Source: S015-6 sp964384945 (GTDB lineage Bacteria; Desulfobacterota; DSWW01). From it: 64,000 nt of DNA. The stretch lies in NCBI GenBank assembly GCA_964384945.1, contig CAYLMK010000011.1, forward strand, positions 147,049 to 211,048. The letters run 5' to 3'. The notes below the pieces were generated by a model. That model saw only the letters and a list, made by a program, of their open reading frames with translations. It ran no database searches and was not told the DNA's origin. Below, piece after piece: positions 37,263 through 45,845 of the stretch (the first letter of the stretch is position 1; every line of letters begins with the position of its first letter). The position numbers were made by a program, and so were the translations under genes.

Positions 37263-37338
37263 GGGCCCATAGCTCAGTTGGAAGAGCCACCGGCTCATAA
37301 CCGGAAGGTCCCAGGTTCGATCCCTGGTGGGCCCACCA
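37263..37338 (+). tRNA. tRNA with CAU anticodon (probably elongator Met)
   Basis: 76 bases with encoded CCA. Acceptor arms GGGCCCA/TGGGCCC pair perfectly, the D arm is GCTC/GAGC, the T arm is CCAGG/CCTGG around TTCGATC, and the anticodon loop is CTCATAA. The anticodon stem has an A-A mismatch at 27-43 (ACCGG/CCGGA). There is no initiator-type GGG/CCC anticodon stem, so it is elongator Met or, after lysidine modification, Ile2. It lies 50 bases behind rpoD in the same transcript. Confidence 0.93.
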
Positions 37339-37486
37339 ATCCCGGGAGTGCTCGTGCGGGGTTCGAGGACGATCGGCCAGCCGGCGACGGAACCGCCCTG
37401 CCGGAGGCGGCCGGAGAAAGGGCGCAAGCCGGCATCCCGCAAAGAACCTGCGGTATGCGCGGCTCCGACCGTACGGTATACCGACC

Positions 37487-37516
37487 AAGTGCATCCTCCG
37501 GGATGCACTTTTTTTT
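37487..37516 (+). terminator. Rho-independent terminator after rpoD-tRNA
   Basis: A perfect 10-bp stem AAGTGCATCC/GGATGCACTT with a TCCG tetraloop, running into eight T. It ends the dnaG-rpoD-tRNA transcript. Confidence 0.95.
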
Positions 37517-37605
37517 GTTTCCAAGGGGGTATTCCCGTGGGAGAGGGAACCGGCGAAGGCCTGGGCGTGAATGCCCCGGGCAGAGACTTTGGTAAGGAGA
37601 GAACC

Positions 37606-38322
37606 GTGGACCTGGCACTTCAAATGCTGCTCAGCCTCCAGAAGCTCGACAACAAGCTGTCCGCGTTCCGCCAGAGGAAAAAAGAGATACCGGAGCGCAT
37701 CGAAGCCATGGAACACGCATTTGAGGAAGAGAAGAAGCGGCTGGAAGAGCACAAGCAGCAGCTCAAGGAGGCGGCCCTGAAGCAGAGGCAGTTGGAGAAA
37801 CGTCTCCTGGAAAGCGCTGAGGAACGGAAGAAAAAACAAAAGAGGCTCCTGGAGGTCAAAACAAACGAGGAATACAAGGCCCTGCTCAAGGAGATCGATT
37901 ACGCCAGGGAGTCGGATTCCGCCACGGAGGATGAAATCCTGGCCTTGTTGGAAGAGGTCGACACCCTCGAGAAGACCCTTGCGGAGGAGGAACGCTCGAT
38001 CCGACAGAGGGAGAGCAGTCTGCGGGAGGAGAAACGGCGGCTTGAGCGTGAGGCAGCCGAAGTCGACAGGGAAAACGAAATTCTGCAGGGAGAAAGGAAG
38101 AGAGTGGCGGCGGAACTGGACCCGGCCGTCCTGGAGGACTACGAGAAGATCCGATCCCGAAGGGCCGGCCAGGCGGTGGTCACCGTTCACAACGAGGTGT
38201 GCCCGGGATGCCACATGCACGTACCGCCGCAGACGATCAACGAAGTGCTTCAGACGGGCGAGATTCGCCATTGCCCGTTCTGTCTCAGAATCTTGTATTG
38301 CGAGCTTGAGGAAAGCGCCTGA
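37606..38322 (+). CDS. Coiled-coil C4 zinc-ribbon protein
   Basis: 238 residues from GTG 37606 with AAGGAG upstream. Two long antiparallel coiled-coil helices (about 10-180, Glu/Lys/Arg-rich) are followed by a zinc ribbon with CPGCHMHVPPQ and CPFCLRILYC. This is the CT398/C4-type zinc-ribbon family found in many bacteria near rpoD or rnpB. It is thought to bind nucleic acid or support transport; the exact role is unknown. It lies just upstream of rnpB. Confidence 0.88.
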   Translation: MDLALQMLLSLQKLDNKLSAFRQRKKEIPERIEAMEHAFEEEKKRLEEHKQQLKEAALKQRQLEKRLLESAEERKKKQKRLLEVKTNEEYKALLKEIDYARESDSATEDEILALLEEVDTLEKTLAEEERSIRQRESSLREEKRRLEREAAEVDRENEILQGERKRVAAELDPAVLEDYEKIRSRRAGQAVVTVHNEVCPGCHMHVPPQTINEVLQTGEIRHCPFCLRILYCELEESA

Positions 38323-38381
38323 CCGGGCGCGCCTCGCGCTCGCGCGAATCAGGCAACAATGGGAGGAAGAAGATAAAATCA

Positions 38382-38786
38382 GGCACAACGCCGGTGCAGA
38401 ACAGGCGACCGCCGGTTCCACACGGGAACGGGAGGAAAGTCCGAGCTCCGCAGGGCAGGGTGCTGGGTAACGCCCAGTGGGGGAAACCCCAAGGAAAGTG
38501 CCACAGAAAACAGACCGCTCGTTCTCCGAACGAGTAAGGGTGAAACGGTGAGGTAAGAGCTCACCAGCGGTCCGGGTGACCGGATCGGCTAGGTAAACCC
38601 CACCCGGAGCAAGACCGAATAGGAGGGTGTCCCCGAAAGGGGAAAGGGGTGGCCCGCCCCAGGCCCTCGGGTTGGTTGCTTGAGGCATGGGGCAACCCAT
38701 GTCCTAGAGGAATGGTCGCTGCCCCATGGGGGGAAACCTCCCTGGGGAACAGAACTCGGCTTACGGGCTGCTCCGGCGTCTGTGCC
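38382..38786 (+). ncRNA. rnpB: RNase P RNA, class A
   Basis: Conserved blocks are GAGGAAAGTCCGAGCTC, the ACAGA-ACCGC core, AGGGTGAAACGGTGAGGTAA and the 3' ACAGAACTCGGCTTACGG. P1 can be drawn by pairing GGCACA-A-CGCCGG-T-GCAG at the 5' end with CTGC-T-CCGGCG-TC-TGTGCC at the 3' end, which sets the limits. A TAAAAT -10 (38374-38379) lies just upstream with no clear -35. It is the catalytic RNA that matures tRNA 5' ends. Confidence 0.96.
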
Positions 38787-38801
38787 ACTTTTCCCTCGTG
38801 A

Positions 38802-39218
38802 TCATTCACCGAGAATCTGCAGGATGATCTTGCGCCGGCGCGGTGCCTTGTCAAAGTCCACCACCACGATCTGCTGCCACGTGCCGAGCGCCAGAGCCCG
38901 GTCCTCGAAGGGCACCGTCAGGGAAGGGCCGAGCGCGGCGGCGCGCACGTGGGAAAACCCGTTGCCGTCCCCCCACCGTTCGTTGTGCCGGTATGCAGCT
39001 CCGGCCGGAATCGAGCGCTCCACAAAGTCCTGGAAGTCACGAACCGCGCCCGGCTCGAATTCGATGGTCGTCACGCCTCCGGTCGAGCCGGCGACGAAGA
39101 CCGTCACGATGCCATCCTTCATGCCCGAATCGCGGATCGCCTCGGAGACATCCCTCGTGATGTCCTTGAGGTCGCATACACCCTGTGTGGGAATCGAAAG
39201 TCGGACCGTCTTCACCAT
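38802..39218 (-). CDS. yjbQ: YjbQ/UPF0047 family protein
   Basis: 138 residues, the usual size. Conserved features are DGIVTVFVAGSTGGVTTIEF, YRHNERWGDGNGFSHVRAAALGPS and a C-terminal GTWQQIVVVDFD with conserved His and Glu. The family is annotated as secondary thiamine-phosphate synthase because one member complements a thiE mutant. It starts 26 bases after the AsmA-like gene stop and converges on rnpB. Confidence 0.92.
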   Translation of the reverse strand: MVKTVRLSIPTQGVCDLKDITRDVSEAIRDSGMKDGIVTVFVAGSTGGVTTIEFEPGAVRDFQDFVERSIPAGAAYRHNERWGDGNGFSHVRAAALGPSLTVPFEDRALALGTWQQIVVVDFDKAPRRRKIILQILGE

Positions 39219-39244
39219 GGTCTTGTCTCTCCCGGGAGGGGCGC

Positions 39245-41884
39245 TCACCGCCTCTTGAAAAGCTCCTGGAGCAGCCTTTCCCCGACGCTTTCGCCTCCTC
39301 CTTCCCCTCCCTCCGCCGGCGCCGGCAAGCCCAATTCCTCCTGGAGCTTCTGGACCCCCTTGCGGGCGTAATACCGGGAGAAGGCCCCGAGCACGTACTC
39401 CGTATCCAGCGAGGGTAAGGGCTTCTCCACGGTCCCCTTCAGCGAGACCGGCAGAACGATTCGCCGCTCCGGATTGAAAAGCGCCTTCATCACCTCTGCC
39501 TTTTCGGCCAGTTCGGCGGAGTGCTTCGCCGACAGGATGACCCTGCCCTTCAGATCCATCTGCCGACTCGCCAGAGCCAGGCTCCCCTCCAGGAAGGCAT
39601 CCGCGTCCGTGGTCTTGCTCGTGGCCACGTTGCGAAGCTGCAGACCCTTGAGATGCAGAACCCCGCCCTCCATCGCAAAGGCCCCCTCGAGCCAATCGAA
39701 GCGGGTGGACTCGTGTTCCGCGACCTTCTGCGGACCCGATTTCAGCTTTTGATCGATCCCCTTGAGCCCGACCAGCGCGTCGGTGACGCTCCCCGCAAGA
39801 TCGAAGTTCTTCAGTTCCCCCTCGGTGATGCGAAAAGACCCGTCGGCATGGACGTCGGGCCGGTGCGTTTCGCCAGCCGTGCCGCCGGCCGTGAACTGCC
39901 CTCGAAAGGATCCCGAAAACAGATTCTTGTACTCCGTCAATCGGTTCAGGACCTCCGCCACCGCGACATCTTTCACGATGGGAGCGAAACTCCAAACCTT
40001 TTTCTCCGTCTCATAGCGCCCTGTGGCGCGAACCTCTCCCTGGAACACCTTCACCTCCACACCGCCCACGTCCAGCGCGTCCGGCATGACCTGCAGGCTG
40101 GCCAGCAGAGTCCGGAAGGGAATGCCCATGAACTGTCCCTGCGCGGCCTCCGCTTTGACTTCCCCGGTGACGGCGGTCTTGCGCTTCTTTGCCTGCACCT
40201 TCAGGTTTACAGTCTCCAGAAGGCCGGTTCGGTCCTCTACCGCACCTTGTTTCATCCCTTCGGAGGGGGGCACTACGAACCCGATCCTGTCCGACGAGAG
40301 TTGAAGGTTCACGGAGACATCGTCGGGGGTGCCCCGCAGGGAGCTTCTCAGCAGGAGGCTCCCCTTCGGCTGAACCCGGGCAAGCGGGGGGCACAGGGCA
40401 TCCCAGCCCTCCAAGTCCATCGGGCTGCTCTGGACAAGGAATCCGAAACGGGGGCCTTCCGAGAGCACCGCCTCTCCGGATCCGTTCAGGGCGAGCGTAT
40501 GCAGGAGCAGTTCCGCATCCTTCAGGGTGAGACGGTCCTTTTGTTTATGAGCCTTGCAGGCGATCGAGAACTTACCCCCGGCGGGCTTTTGCAGCAGGTC
40601 CGCATATTCGACCTTCATCCCACCCAGGTCGAGGAGCGCCTCGAGATCGAAATCCTGCAGACTCCCCGCGGATTCGAGGCGGGCCGTCAGCGGTCCTTGA
40701 AAACCCAGTTCGGGCGGCAGGGCCCGGCCGGCCGCAGCAAGAATCGGGGCCAGCAGTTCAGGACGGAAGCCCTCGGTCCAGACCTTGCCCTCCCATCGGG
40801 GGGCATCCCGAAAGGACTGCACGATCCCCTGCATCTGTACTCGATCCCCATTGAGGGAGAAGTCCAGGGACTCGACCAGAAGTTTCCCTGCGTTCACATC
40901 GAGGACCGCTCTTTCTGTGAACCTGGCTTGGAGCAACTCCGGCTCTCCGCCCGCCGAACCCGCTGCCGGGTCCGCCCCCCCCATGCGAAGGTCTTTGATT
41001 TCGACGTCCGCCAAGGAGACAATTTGCCGGCCGAGCGATCCCCTGGCCTCCAGGCGCCCGCTCGCCCCTCCGGAAAGGACCTTCAGAGGGATTTCCCGGG
41101 CAAAGAGGCCTGCGACGGCTCCGAGCGGAAGCTTGCTCAGGGAGACCCGGACGTCGAACGGAACTTCTTCCGGCCGAATCTCCGCTCCGACAGGCCCCAG
41201 GGTTCCGGCAATCTCGATGTTCTGCCCCGTCTCCTCCAAAAGACCCGCAGCCAGTCGCATCGAGACGGGTCGGTCGAGGGCGAGATCCTCCACGTTCACG
41301 TCGAGTGTGCTGATCACCAGGGGTCTTTGGCCGGGCCAGAGCAGTTCATCCTGGTAGAGGATTCTCCCCTGTTGAACCGTGAACTCCTTGACCAGCAACC
41401 CTGCAAGCAAACCGACCCCTTCCCCCGCTCCCGCGGGCGCCGACGGCCTCTGCTCCGGCGGGGCCCCCTGCCCTGCCGGAGCCGGCCTCTCCGCGCCGCC
41501 GAGCAGGTCGTTGAAGTTGAAGTCGCCGTCGGCGTTCCTGGCAATATGGATCACCGGTCTCTTCAGAATGATCCGCTTGACCCGGATCTGACCCCTGAGG
41601 AGGGGCAGGATCATGATCTTTGCCTGCAGGCCCTCCAACTCGAGGAAGTCGCCGGTCGAAAAAGCGGGATTCTCCGCCACGCGAAGCCCCCTCAGTTCGG
41701 CACCGAGACCGCTCAGCACGGTCAGTTCGATGTGCGAGAAATCGACTTCCCGCGGGAGGTACGGCTTGATTCTGGACAGGATCGCCCCCTTGTACTGGTT
41801 CAGGTCGACCAAGAAAGGCGCCAGAAACGCGGCGAGGAATGTCAGGATCAGCAGGATTGCCACGACGATACCGACTTTCTTCAT
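39245..41884 (-). CDS. AsmA-family envelope protein
   Basis: 879 residues. An N-terminal TM (MKKVGIVVAILLILTFLAAF) leads into the AsmA domain: VDLNQYKGAILSRI, GLRVAENPAFSTGDFLELEGL and RIILKRPVIHIARNADGDFNF. Long repeated beta-strand regions follow, and a C-terminal AsmA_2-like block (about 650-820). AsmA-like proteins are inner-membrane anchored, bridge-like proteins thought to carry phospholipid across the periplasm. ATG 41884 with GAGGGAG upstream. It follows the TatD-like gene. Confidence 0.88.
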   Translation of the reverse strand: MKKVGIVVAILLILTFLAAFLAPFLVDLNQYKGAILSRIKPYLPREVDFSHIELTVLSGLGAELRGLRVAENPAFSTGDFLELEGLQAKIMILPLLRGQIRVKRIILKRPVIHIARNADGDFNFNDLLGGAERPAPAGQGAPPEQRPSAPAGAGEGVGLLAGLLVKEFTVQQGRILYQDELLWPGQRPLVISTLDVNVEDLALDRPVSMRLAAGLLEETGQNIEIAGTLGPVGAEIRPEEVPFDVRVSLSKLPLGAVAGLFAREIPLKVLSGGASGRLEARGSLGRQIVSLADVEIKDLRMGGADPAAGSAGGEPELLQARFTERAVLDVNAGKLLVESLDFSLNGDRVQMQGIVQSFRDAPRWEGKVWTEGFRPELLAPILAAAGRALPPELGFQGPLTARLESAGSLQDFDLEALLDLGGMKVEYADLLQKPAGGKFSIACKAHKQKDRLTLKDAELLLHTLALNGSGEAVLSEGPRFGFLVQSSPMDLEGWDALCPPLARVQPKGSLLLRSSLRGTPDDVSVNLQLSSDRIGFVVPPSEGMKQGAVEDRTGLLETVNLKVQAKKRKTAVTGEVKAEAAQGQFMGIPFRTLLASLQVMPDALDVGGVEVKVFQGEVRATGRYETEKKVWSFAPIVKDVAVAEVLNRLTEYKNLFSGSFRGQFTAGGTAGETHRPDVHADGSFRITEGELKNFDLAGSVTDALVGLKGIDQKLKSGPQKVAEHESTRFDWLEGAFAMEGGVLHLKGLQLRNVATSKTTDADAFLEGSLALASRQMDLKGRVILSAKHSAELAEKAEVMKALFNPERRIVLPVSLKGTVEKPLPSLDTEYVLGAFSRYYARKGVQKLQEELGLPAPAEGGEGGGESVGERLLQELFKRR

Positions 41885-42009
41885 CCGTTTTTCTCCCTCA
41901 GGCTGGTCGGAACGCCCACGCTTGAACTCATTGCCGCCCGCTGGCGGAGCGGAAACACGAAGAACCGTACCATCCGAGCCGGGCCTCTGCAAGAAAGGCA
42001 GGGACGAAA

Positions 42010-42768
42010 TCAGGCTGGCCACGCCTTTCCCAGGAACCGTTTGACGTTTTCCGTCGTCTGAGTCGCAACTTCCTCCGCGGAGCGGCCCTTCAAGGAGGCC
42101 ACGAGGTCCCGGACACGAACCACCGTAGAAGGGGTCGACTCCTCGCCCTGGTAGGCGACCGGGCAGTCCGTCTCGAGAAGGATGTTCTCCAGGGGCGCCG
42201 ACCGAATCGCTTCCTGGTGAACCGGGCTGTAGGCAAGAGCGGGTGTGGCAGAGATGAAGTCGCCTCGGCCCACGATCCGGTCGACAAGATCCAGGGGCCC
42301 TGCATACCAGTGATACACCGCCCGCGGCACATCCGTTTCCTCGACGAGCATCACGGCCCGGTGGTGCGAGTATCTGCAATGCACGATGACGGGCAACCCT
42401 GTCCGGCAGGCAAGGCGCAGTTGTCTGGCGAAAAGGTCCCTCTGCAGGGATTTTGCGGTCTTGATCTTGTAGTCCAGGCCGATCTCGCCGATTGCAGCCG
42501 CCTCATCCAGGTGTTCTTCAACGGCCCCCAGAACTCTTTCCACATCCTCCCGGTCGATCTGCCAGGGATGCAGACCGAGGGCGGGAAGAACGATGCCCGG
42601 GAGCTTCTCCTTCAGTCGCATGGTTGCGGATATGCTATCGCCCCCCATCGAGACTCCGATCACCGCGAGAACGCCCAGCGATCGGGCCTTTCTCACTTCT
42701 TGTTCGGCGTCGACCAGCAGGTCGAGGTGGGCGTGCGCATCCACCAGCACGGGATGGCTTGTCTTCAT
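42010..42768 (-). CDS. TatD-family metal-dependent hydrolase
   Basis: 252 residues from ATG 42768 with GGAAGGA upstream. TIM-barrel metal ligands are visible: VDAHAHLD at the N-terminus, AIGEIGLDY, IVHCRYSHHR and LLETDCPVAY. TatD proteins are 3'-5' DNA exonucleases or related hydrolases. It is a little shorter than TatD (about 260), and the substrate is unproven. A TGCTATAAT promoter lies about 165 bases upstream. Confidence 0.87.
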   Translation of the reverse strand: MKTSHPVLVDAHAHLDLLVDAEQEVRKARSLGVLAVIGVSMGGDSISATMRLKEKLPGIVLPALGLHPWQIDREDVERVLGAVEEHLDEAAAIGEIGLDYKIKTAKSLQRDLFARQLRLACRTGLPVIVHCRYSHHRAVMLVEETDVPRAVYHWYAGPLDLVDRIVGRGDFISATPALAYSPVHQEAIRSAPLENILLETDCPVAYQGEESTPSTVVRVRDLVASLKGRSAEEVATQTTENVKRFLGKAWPA

Positions 42769-42932
42769 CTCGTTCCTTCCGGCTCCGGCCCCGCTCCGCC
42801 TCCCTCCAGCACCTTGCGCCCTGCCCGCCGCAACTGAGCCGCGGGGAAGCTGGCACATTGCTCATAGCGACGGCCGTCGGATCCGGCCGCGCGGAGGATG
42901 GCACGGGGGTGAGAAGCGTCCGTGCCATCCGT

Positions 42933-42941
42933 ATTATAGCA
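42933..42941 (-). promoter_or_regulatory. Extended -10 promoter of the TatD-like gene
   Basis: Minus strand TGCTATAAT, a perfect extended -10 (TGnTATAAT). No clear -35 is present, which extended -10 promoters can do without. Confidence 0.6.
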
Positions 42942-43265
42942 GTTCCGAGATATCTGCGGAGCCTCCTCCTTCCCCCGGGCTTCCGTGCGAGATGAGGCAT
43001 GGCCCCTTTTTGCCACCCTGCGAAATATTTTTCACCCTTTGAGAGCCGCAATGGGGGGAAGATTCTCCTCTTCGCTGCTCCCGGTGCGGCCCGTGCGGCT
43101 TCTCGTAAACGGAGGCGTTCAGCGATACGGCAGGATTCCATCCGGCGTTAGGCCCTGTAACCTCTCGCTGTTCCTGATGATTTTCCCCCTTGCATCTCCC
43201 AAGAGGCGTGCCCCCGGGATCCTCTCCCCCATCCGGGGCTGCAGGGAGGAAAACCGGGCCTTTCC

Positions 43266-43281
43266 TGGCACCCATCTTGCT
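43266..43281 (+). promoter_or_regulatory. Sigma-54 promoter of the papain-like protease gene
   Basis: TGGCACCCATCTTGCT: -24 TGGCAC, five bases, -12 TTGCT. It meets the conserved GG/GC spacing exactly. The start point would be near 43292, about 59 bases before ATG 43351. Confidence 0.8.
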
Positions 43282-43350
43282 CTCTCGTAGCAGGTCCGAT
43301 CCGTGGCGGAACGGGTCAGCGTGAAACTGGTCGTGGGGGCCGAGAGTGCG

Positions 43351-45075
43351 ATGAGGAACCAGAGGCCGCGAGCCGGACGGAACGCGTTTCTTCCCTGGTT
43401 TTTCTGCGCATGCACCGGGGTCCTCCTCCTATTGTCTTTTCCGCGGGATCTCGGGGCAGGCCCCAGGGAACGCATGTCCATTCAATCCGCCATCCGGACG
43501 AGCGGTGCCCGCTGGACTTCCGGGGACACCCCCATCAGTCGGCTGGCCCCCGAGGAGAGGCGACGGTACCTGGGCGGCAGGGTGTCTCTCATTCCTCCGC
43601 CGGAGGTGACCGCCTCTTCGGTGGCGGCGTCGGGCACCCTGCCGAGCCGCCTGGACTGGAGGGATCACAAGGGGGCCAACTGGGTTACCTCGGTAAAGGA
43701 TCAGGGGCCCTGCGGGAGTTGCTGGGCCTTCTCCGTGGTCGGGACCCTGGAGTCGGTCGTCGCGATCAAGGCGAACAACCCTGCCCTGACGCTCAATCTC
43801 TCCGAGCAGTTCGTGCTTGCGTGCAGCGCGGGCACCTGCAGCGGCTGGTGGGTGAGTCCCGCCGCCGACTTCCTCCGGACCACGGGGGTCGTGGACGAAG
43901 GTTGTCTCCCGTACACGGGGAGCGATGCAGGCCCGTGTTCCGACCGCTGTGCGGACTGGTCGGACCGGATCTGGAAGATCGATCGCTGGCAGTCGGTTCC
44001 CGACGAGGTGAATGCGATCAAGAGCGCCCTGAATCAGAGGGTCCTGACGACTGCCTTCGACGTCTACACGGATTTCTACTATTACACGGGCGGCGTGTAC
44101 GAACATGTGTGGGGAGATTACGAAGGCGGTCACGCCGTTGTCCTGATCGGATACGACGACATCGACCATGCCTGGATCGCCAAGAACAGCTGGGGCACGT
44201 CCTGGGGAGAGGACGGGTATTTCAGGATCCTCTGGGGGAACAGCCGAGTCGGCCGGGACACGCTCCTCTTCCAGTATTCCAATCCTTGCGATGACGATGA
44301 AGACGGCTACATGGATCCGTCCTGCGGGGGCGACGACTGCGACGACGAGGACCCCCGGGTGTATCCAGGGGCGGAGGAGCTCTGTGACGGCAAGGACGGC
44401 AACTGCGACGGCCGCATGCAGTCCGCGGAGTCGGATCAGGACGGGGATGGGTGGCCCTTGTGCAACGACTGCAACGACCTCGATCCCGACGCCAACCCCG
44501 GGAAGGTCGAGATCTGTCGGGACGGAATCGACAATGACTGCAGCGGGTCGGTCGACGACAAGGACGTCGACGAAGACGGAGAAATCGACGTGGCCTGCGG
44601 CGGGAGGGACTGCAACGACGAGGATTCCCGGGTGTATCCAGGGGCGGAGGAGATCTGCGACGGAAAGGACAACGACTGCGACGGCGTCCTGCCGGCCTCC
44701 GAGCGCGACGTGGACGAGGACACATGGATGATCTGCGCAGGGGACTGCATGGACTGGTACGCGCGGGTCCATCCCGGCGCCCTGGAGGCTTGCGACAACT
44801 GGCTCGACGACGACTGTGACGGGGCCGTGGACGGAGACGACATGGAGTGCGAATTGGGTGCTGTCGGCTGGTCGGCCGCCGAACCTGCCGAGGCCTCGTC
44901 GGTTCGGCCGCCTCCCGCCTCTTGCGGACCGGATGCCTCCCGGGTCGGCAACACCGCTCTCTGGATCCTTGTCCCCCTGGCCTCCTTTGGGGCCGGAAGA
45001 TGCCTGCTGCGGCGGGAGCGCAACAGGAGCCGGGCACGAACCGGCAAGAAAGGCCGGGACCGTCAGACGGCGTAG
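43351..45075 (+). CDS. Secreted papain-like (C1A) protease with MopE-type repeats and sorting tail
   Basis: 574 residues from ATG 43351; a GTG at 43303 would add 16. Signal peptide, then a propeptide-like stretch, then a C1A peptidase domain: DQGPCGSCWAFS (Gln118, Cys124), GGHAVVLIGYD (His261) and AKNSWGTSWGEDGYF (Asn279), so the catalytic set is complete. Residues 313-504 hold four or five Asp/Cys-rich MopE-type putative metal-binding repeats (CDDEDPRVYPGAEELCDGKD type). The tail is CGP, a hydrophobic helix and an Arg/Lys-rich end, like CTERM sorting signals. I infer an exported, surface-held protease. Its 3' end overlaps the convergent SDR gene by 13 bases. Confidence 0.9.
   Translation: MRNQRPRAGRNAFLPWFFCACTGVLLLLSFPRDLGAGPRERMSIQSAIRTSGARWTSGDTPISRLAPEERRRYLGGRVSLIPPPEVTASSVAASGTLPSRLDWRDHKGANWVTSVKDQGPCGSCWAFSVVGTLESVVAIKANNPALTLNLSEQFVLACSAGTCSGWWVSPAADFLRTTGVVDEGCLPYTGSDAGPCSDRCADWSDRIWKIDRWQSVPDEVNAIKSALNQRVLTTAFDVYTDFYYYTGGVYEHVWGDYEGGHAVVLIGYDDIDHAWIAKNSWGTSWGEDGYFRILWGNSRVGRDTLLFQYSNPCDDDEDGYMDPSCGGDDCDDEDPRVYPGAEELCDGKDGNCDGRMQSAESDQDGDGWPLCNDCNDLDPDANPGKVEICRDGIDNDCSGSVDDKDVDEDGEIDVACGGRDCNDEDSRVYPGAEEICDGKDNDCDGVLPASERDVDEDTWMICAGDCMDWYARVHPGALEACDNWLDDDCDGAVDGDDMECELGAVGWSAAEPAEASSVRPPPASCGPDASRVGNTALWILVPLASFGAGRCLLRRERNRSRARTGKKGRDRQTA
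44354..44379 (+). repeat. 26-bp exact direct repeat, copy 1, in the MopE-repeat region
   Basis: Identical to 44627-44652, 273 bases (91 codons) apart and in the same frame. It encodes the RVYPGAEE part of two repeats. Identity at the DNA level points to recent duplication or gene conversion. Confidence 0.85.
44627..44652 (+). repeat. 26-bp exact direct repeat, copy 2
   Basis: Second copy of 44354-44379, in the same reading frame of the protease gene. Confidence 0.85.
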
Positions 45076-45845
45076 CCGCCGCTCACCACAAAATGGCCGC
45101 CCGTAACGTAGGCCGCTTCTTCGCTCAGAAGGTAGTCCAAGAGGCCCAGGAGATCCGAATAACGGCAGAACCGGCCCGCAGGGATGTAGTCCGAGGCGGT
45201 CCGGGACGGTTTCTTCACGGAATTGTAGATCGTACCGGGCGAGATCATGTTGACCGTGATCCCGTACGAAGCCTCTTCGACGGCAAGCGTTTTCGTGAGG
45301 ATCAGCGCGCCGGTCTTGGCCAGGTGATACACCGCGCAGCGCGGGGCCGCGCCGACCCTCCCGGCCGGCGCATAGCCGATCATCACCACCCTGCCTCCGG
45401 ACCGTTTCCGCATCAGGGACAGGGCCTCCCTGGAGCAAAGGAAGACGGAGGTCAGGTTGCTCCGGAGGATCTTCTCCCATTCTTCAGTCGTGACCCGTGC
45501 CAGCGGCTTCTCCAGATAGTCTCCGACATTGTTAATCAATACGTCCAGCCTTCCGAACGAGCGATCCAGTCGCTCCATCATCCTGCGGACCTCAGCCTCC
45601 CGTGTGACGTCCGCCCGGCAGGGAAGCGCCTCCCCCCCCCTCGCCCGAATCCTCCTCGCAAGAGACTCGGCCTGCTCGCGACTCGTCCGGTAGTTGATGG
45701 CAACCCTGTAGCCTCGGTCCGCCAGATGCCTGCAGACCGAGGCGCCGAATCGCCGCGCCCCGCCCGTGACCAGGGCCACCCGGCCCTCCTTCGCTTGGCC
45801 GGTCCCGGCTCCACGAAAAGATGCCTTTCTTCCAGCGTTTTTCAT
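45063..45845 (-). CDS. Short-chain dehydrogenase/reductase
   Basis: 260 residues. NADP-binding ALVTGGARRFGASV, then DVLINNVGDY and the catalytic YHLAK. The Arg pair after TGGA resembles pteridine reductases, and no Ser is seen at the usual catalytic place before the Tyr. FabG-like or pteridine reductase-like activity is possible. ATG 45845 overlaps the lipoprotein stop (ATGA), so it is the last gene of a three-gene operon. Confidence 0.85.
   Translation of the reverse strand: MKNAGRKASFRGAGTGQAKEGRVALVTGGARRFGASVCRHLADRGYRVAINYRTSREQAESLARRIRARGGEALPCRADVTREAEVRRMMERLDRSFGRLDVLINNVGDYLEKPLARVTTEEWEKILRSNLTSVFLCSREALSLMRKRSGGRVVMIGYAPAGRVGAAPRCAVYHLAKTGALILTKTLAVEEASYGITVNMISPGTIYNSVKKPSRTASDYIPAGRFCRYSDLLGLLDYLLSEEAAYVTGGHFVVSGGYAV

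Larger units (their letters stand above)
42769..43350. other. Divergent control region between the TatD-like gene and the papain-like protease gene
   Basis: 582 bases without a gene I can support. It holds the extended -10 promoter of the TatD-like gene (minus strand), a near-palindromic AT-rich block at 43019-43035, and the sigma-54 promoter of the protease (plus strand). Confidence 0.5.

Noticed and set aside
42848..42866. TGGCAC followed by TTGCT upstream of the TatD-like gene
   Set aside because: Only one base separates the two elements instead of five, and it is on the wrong strand for the gene, so it is not a sigma-54 promoter.
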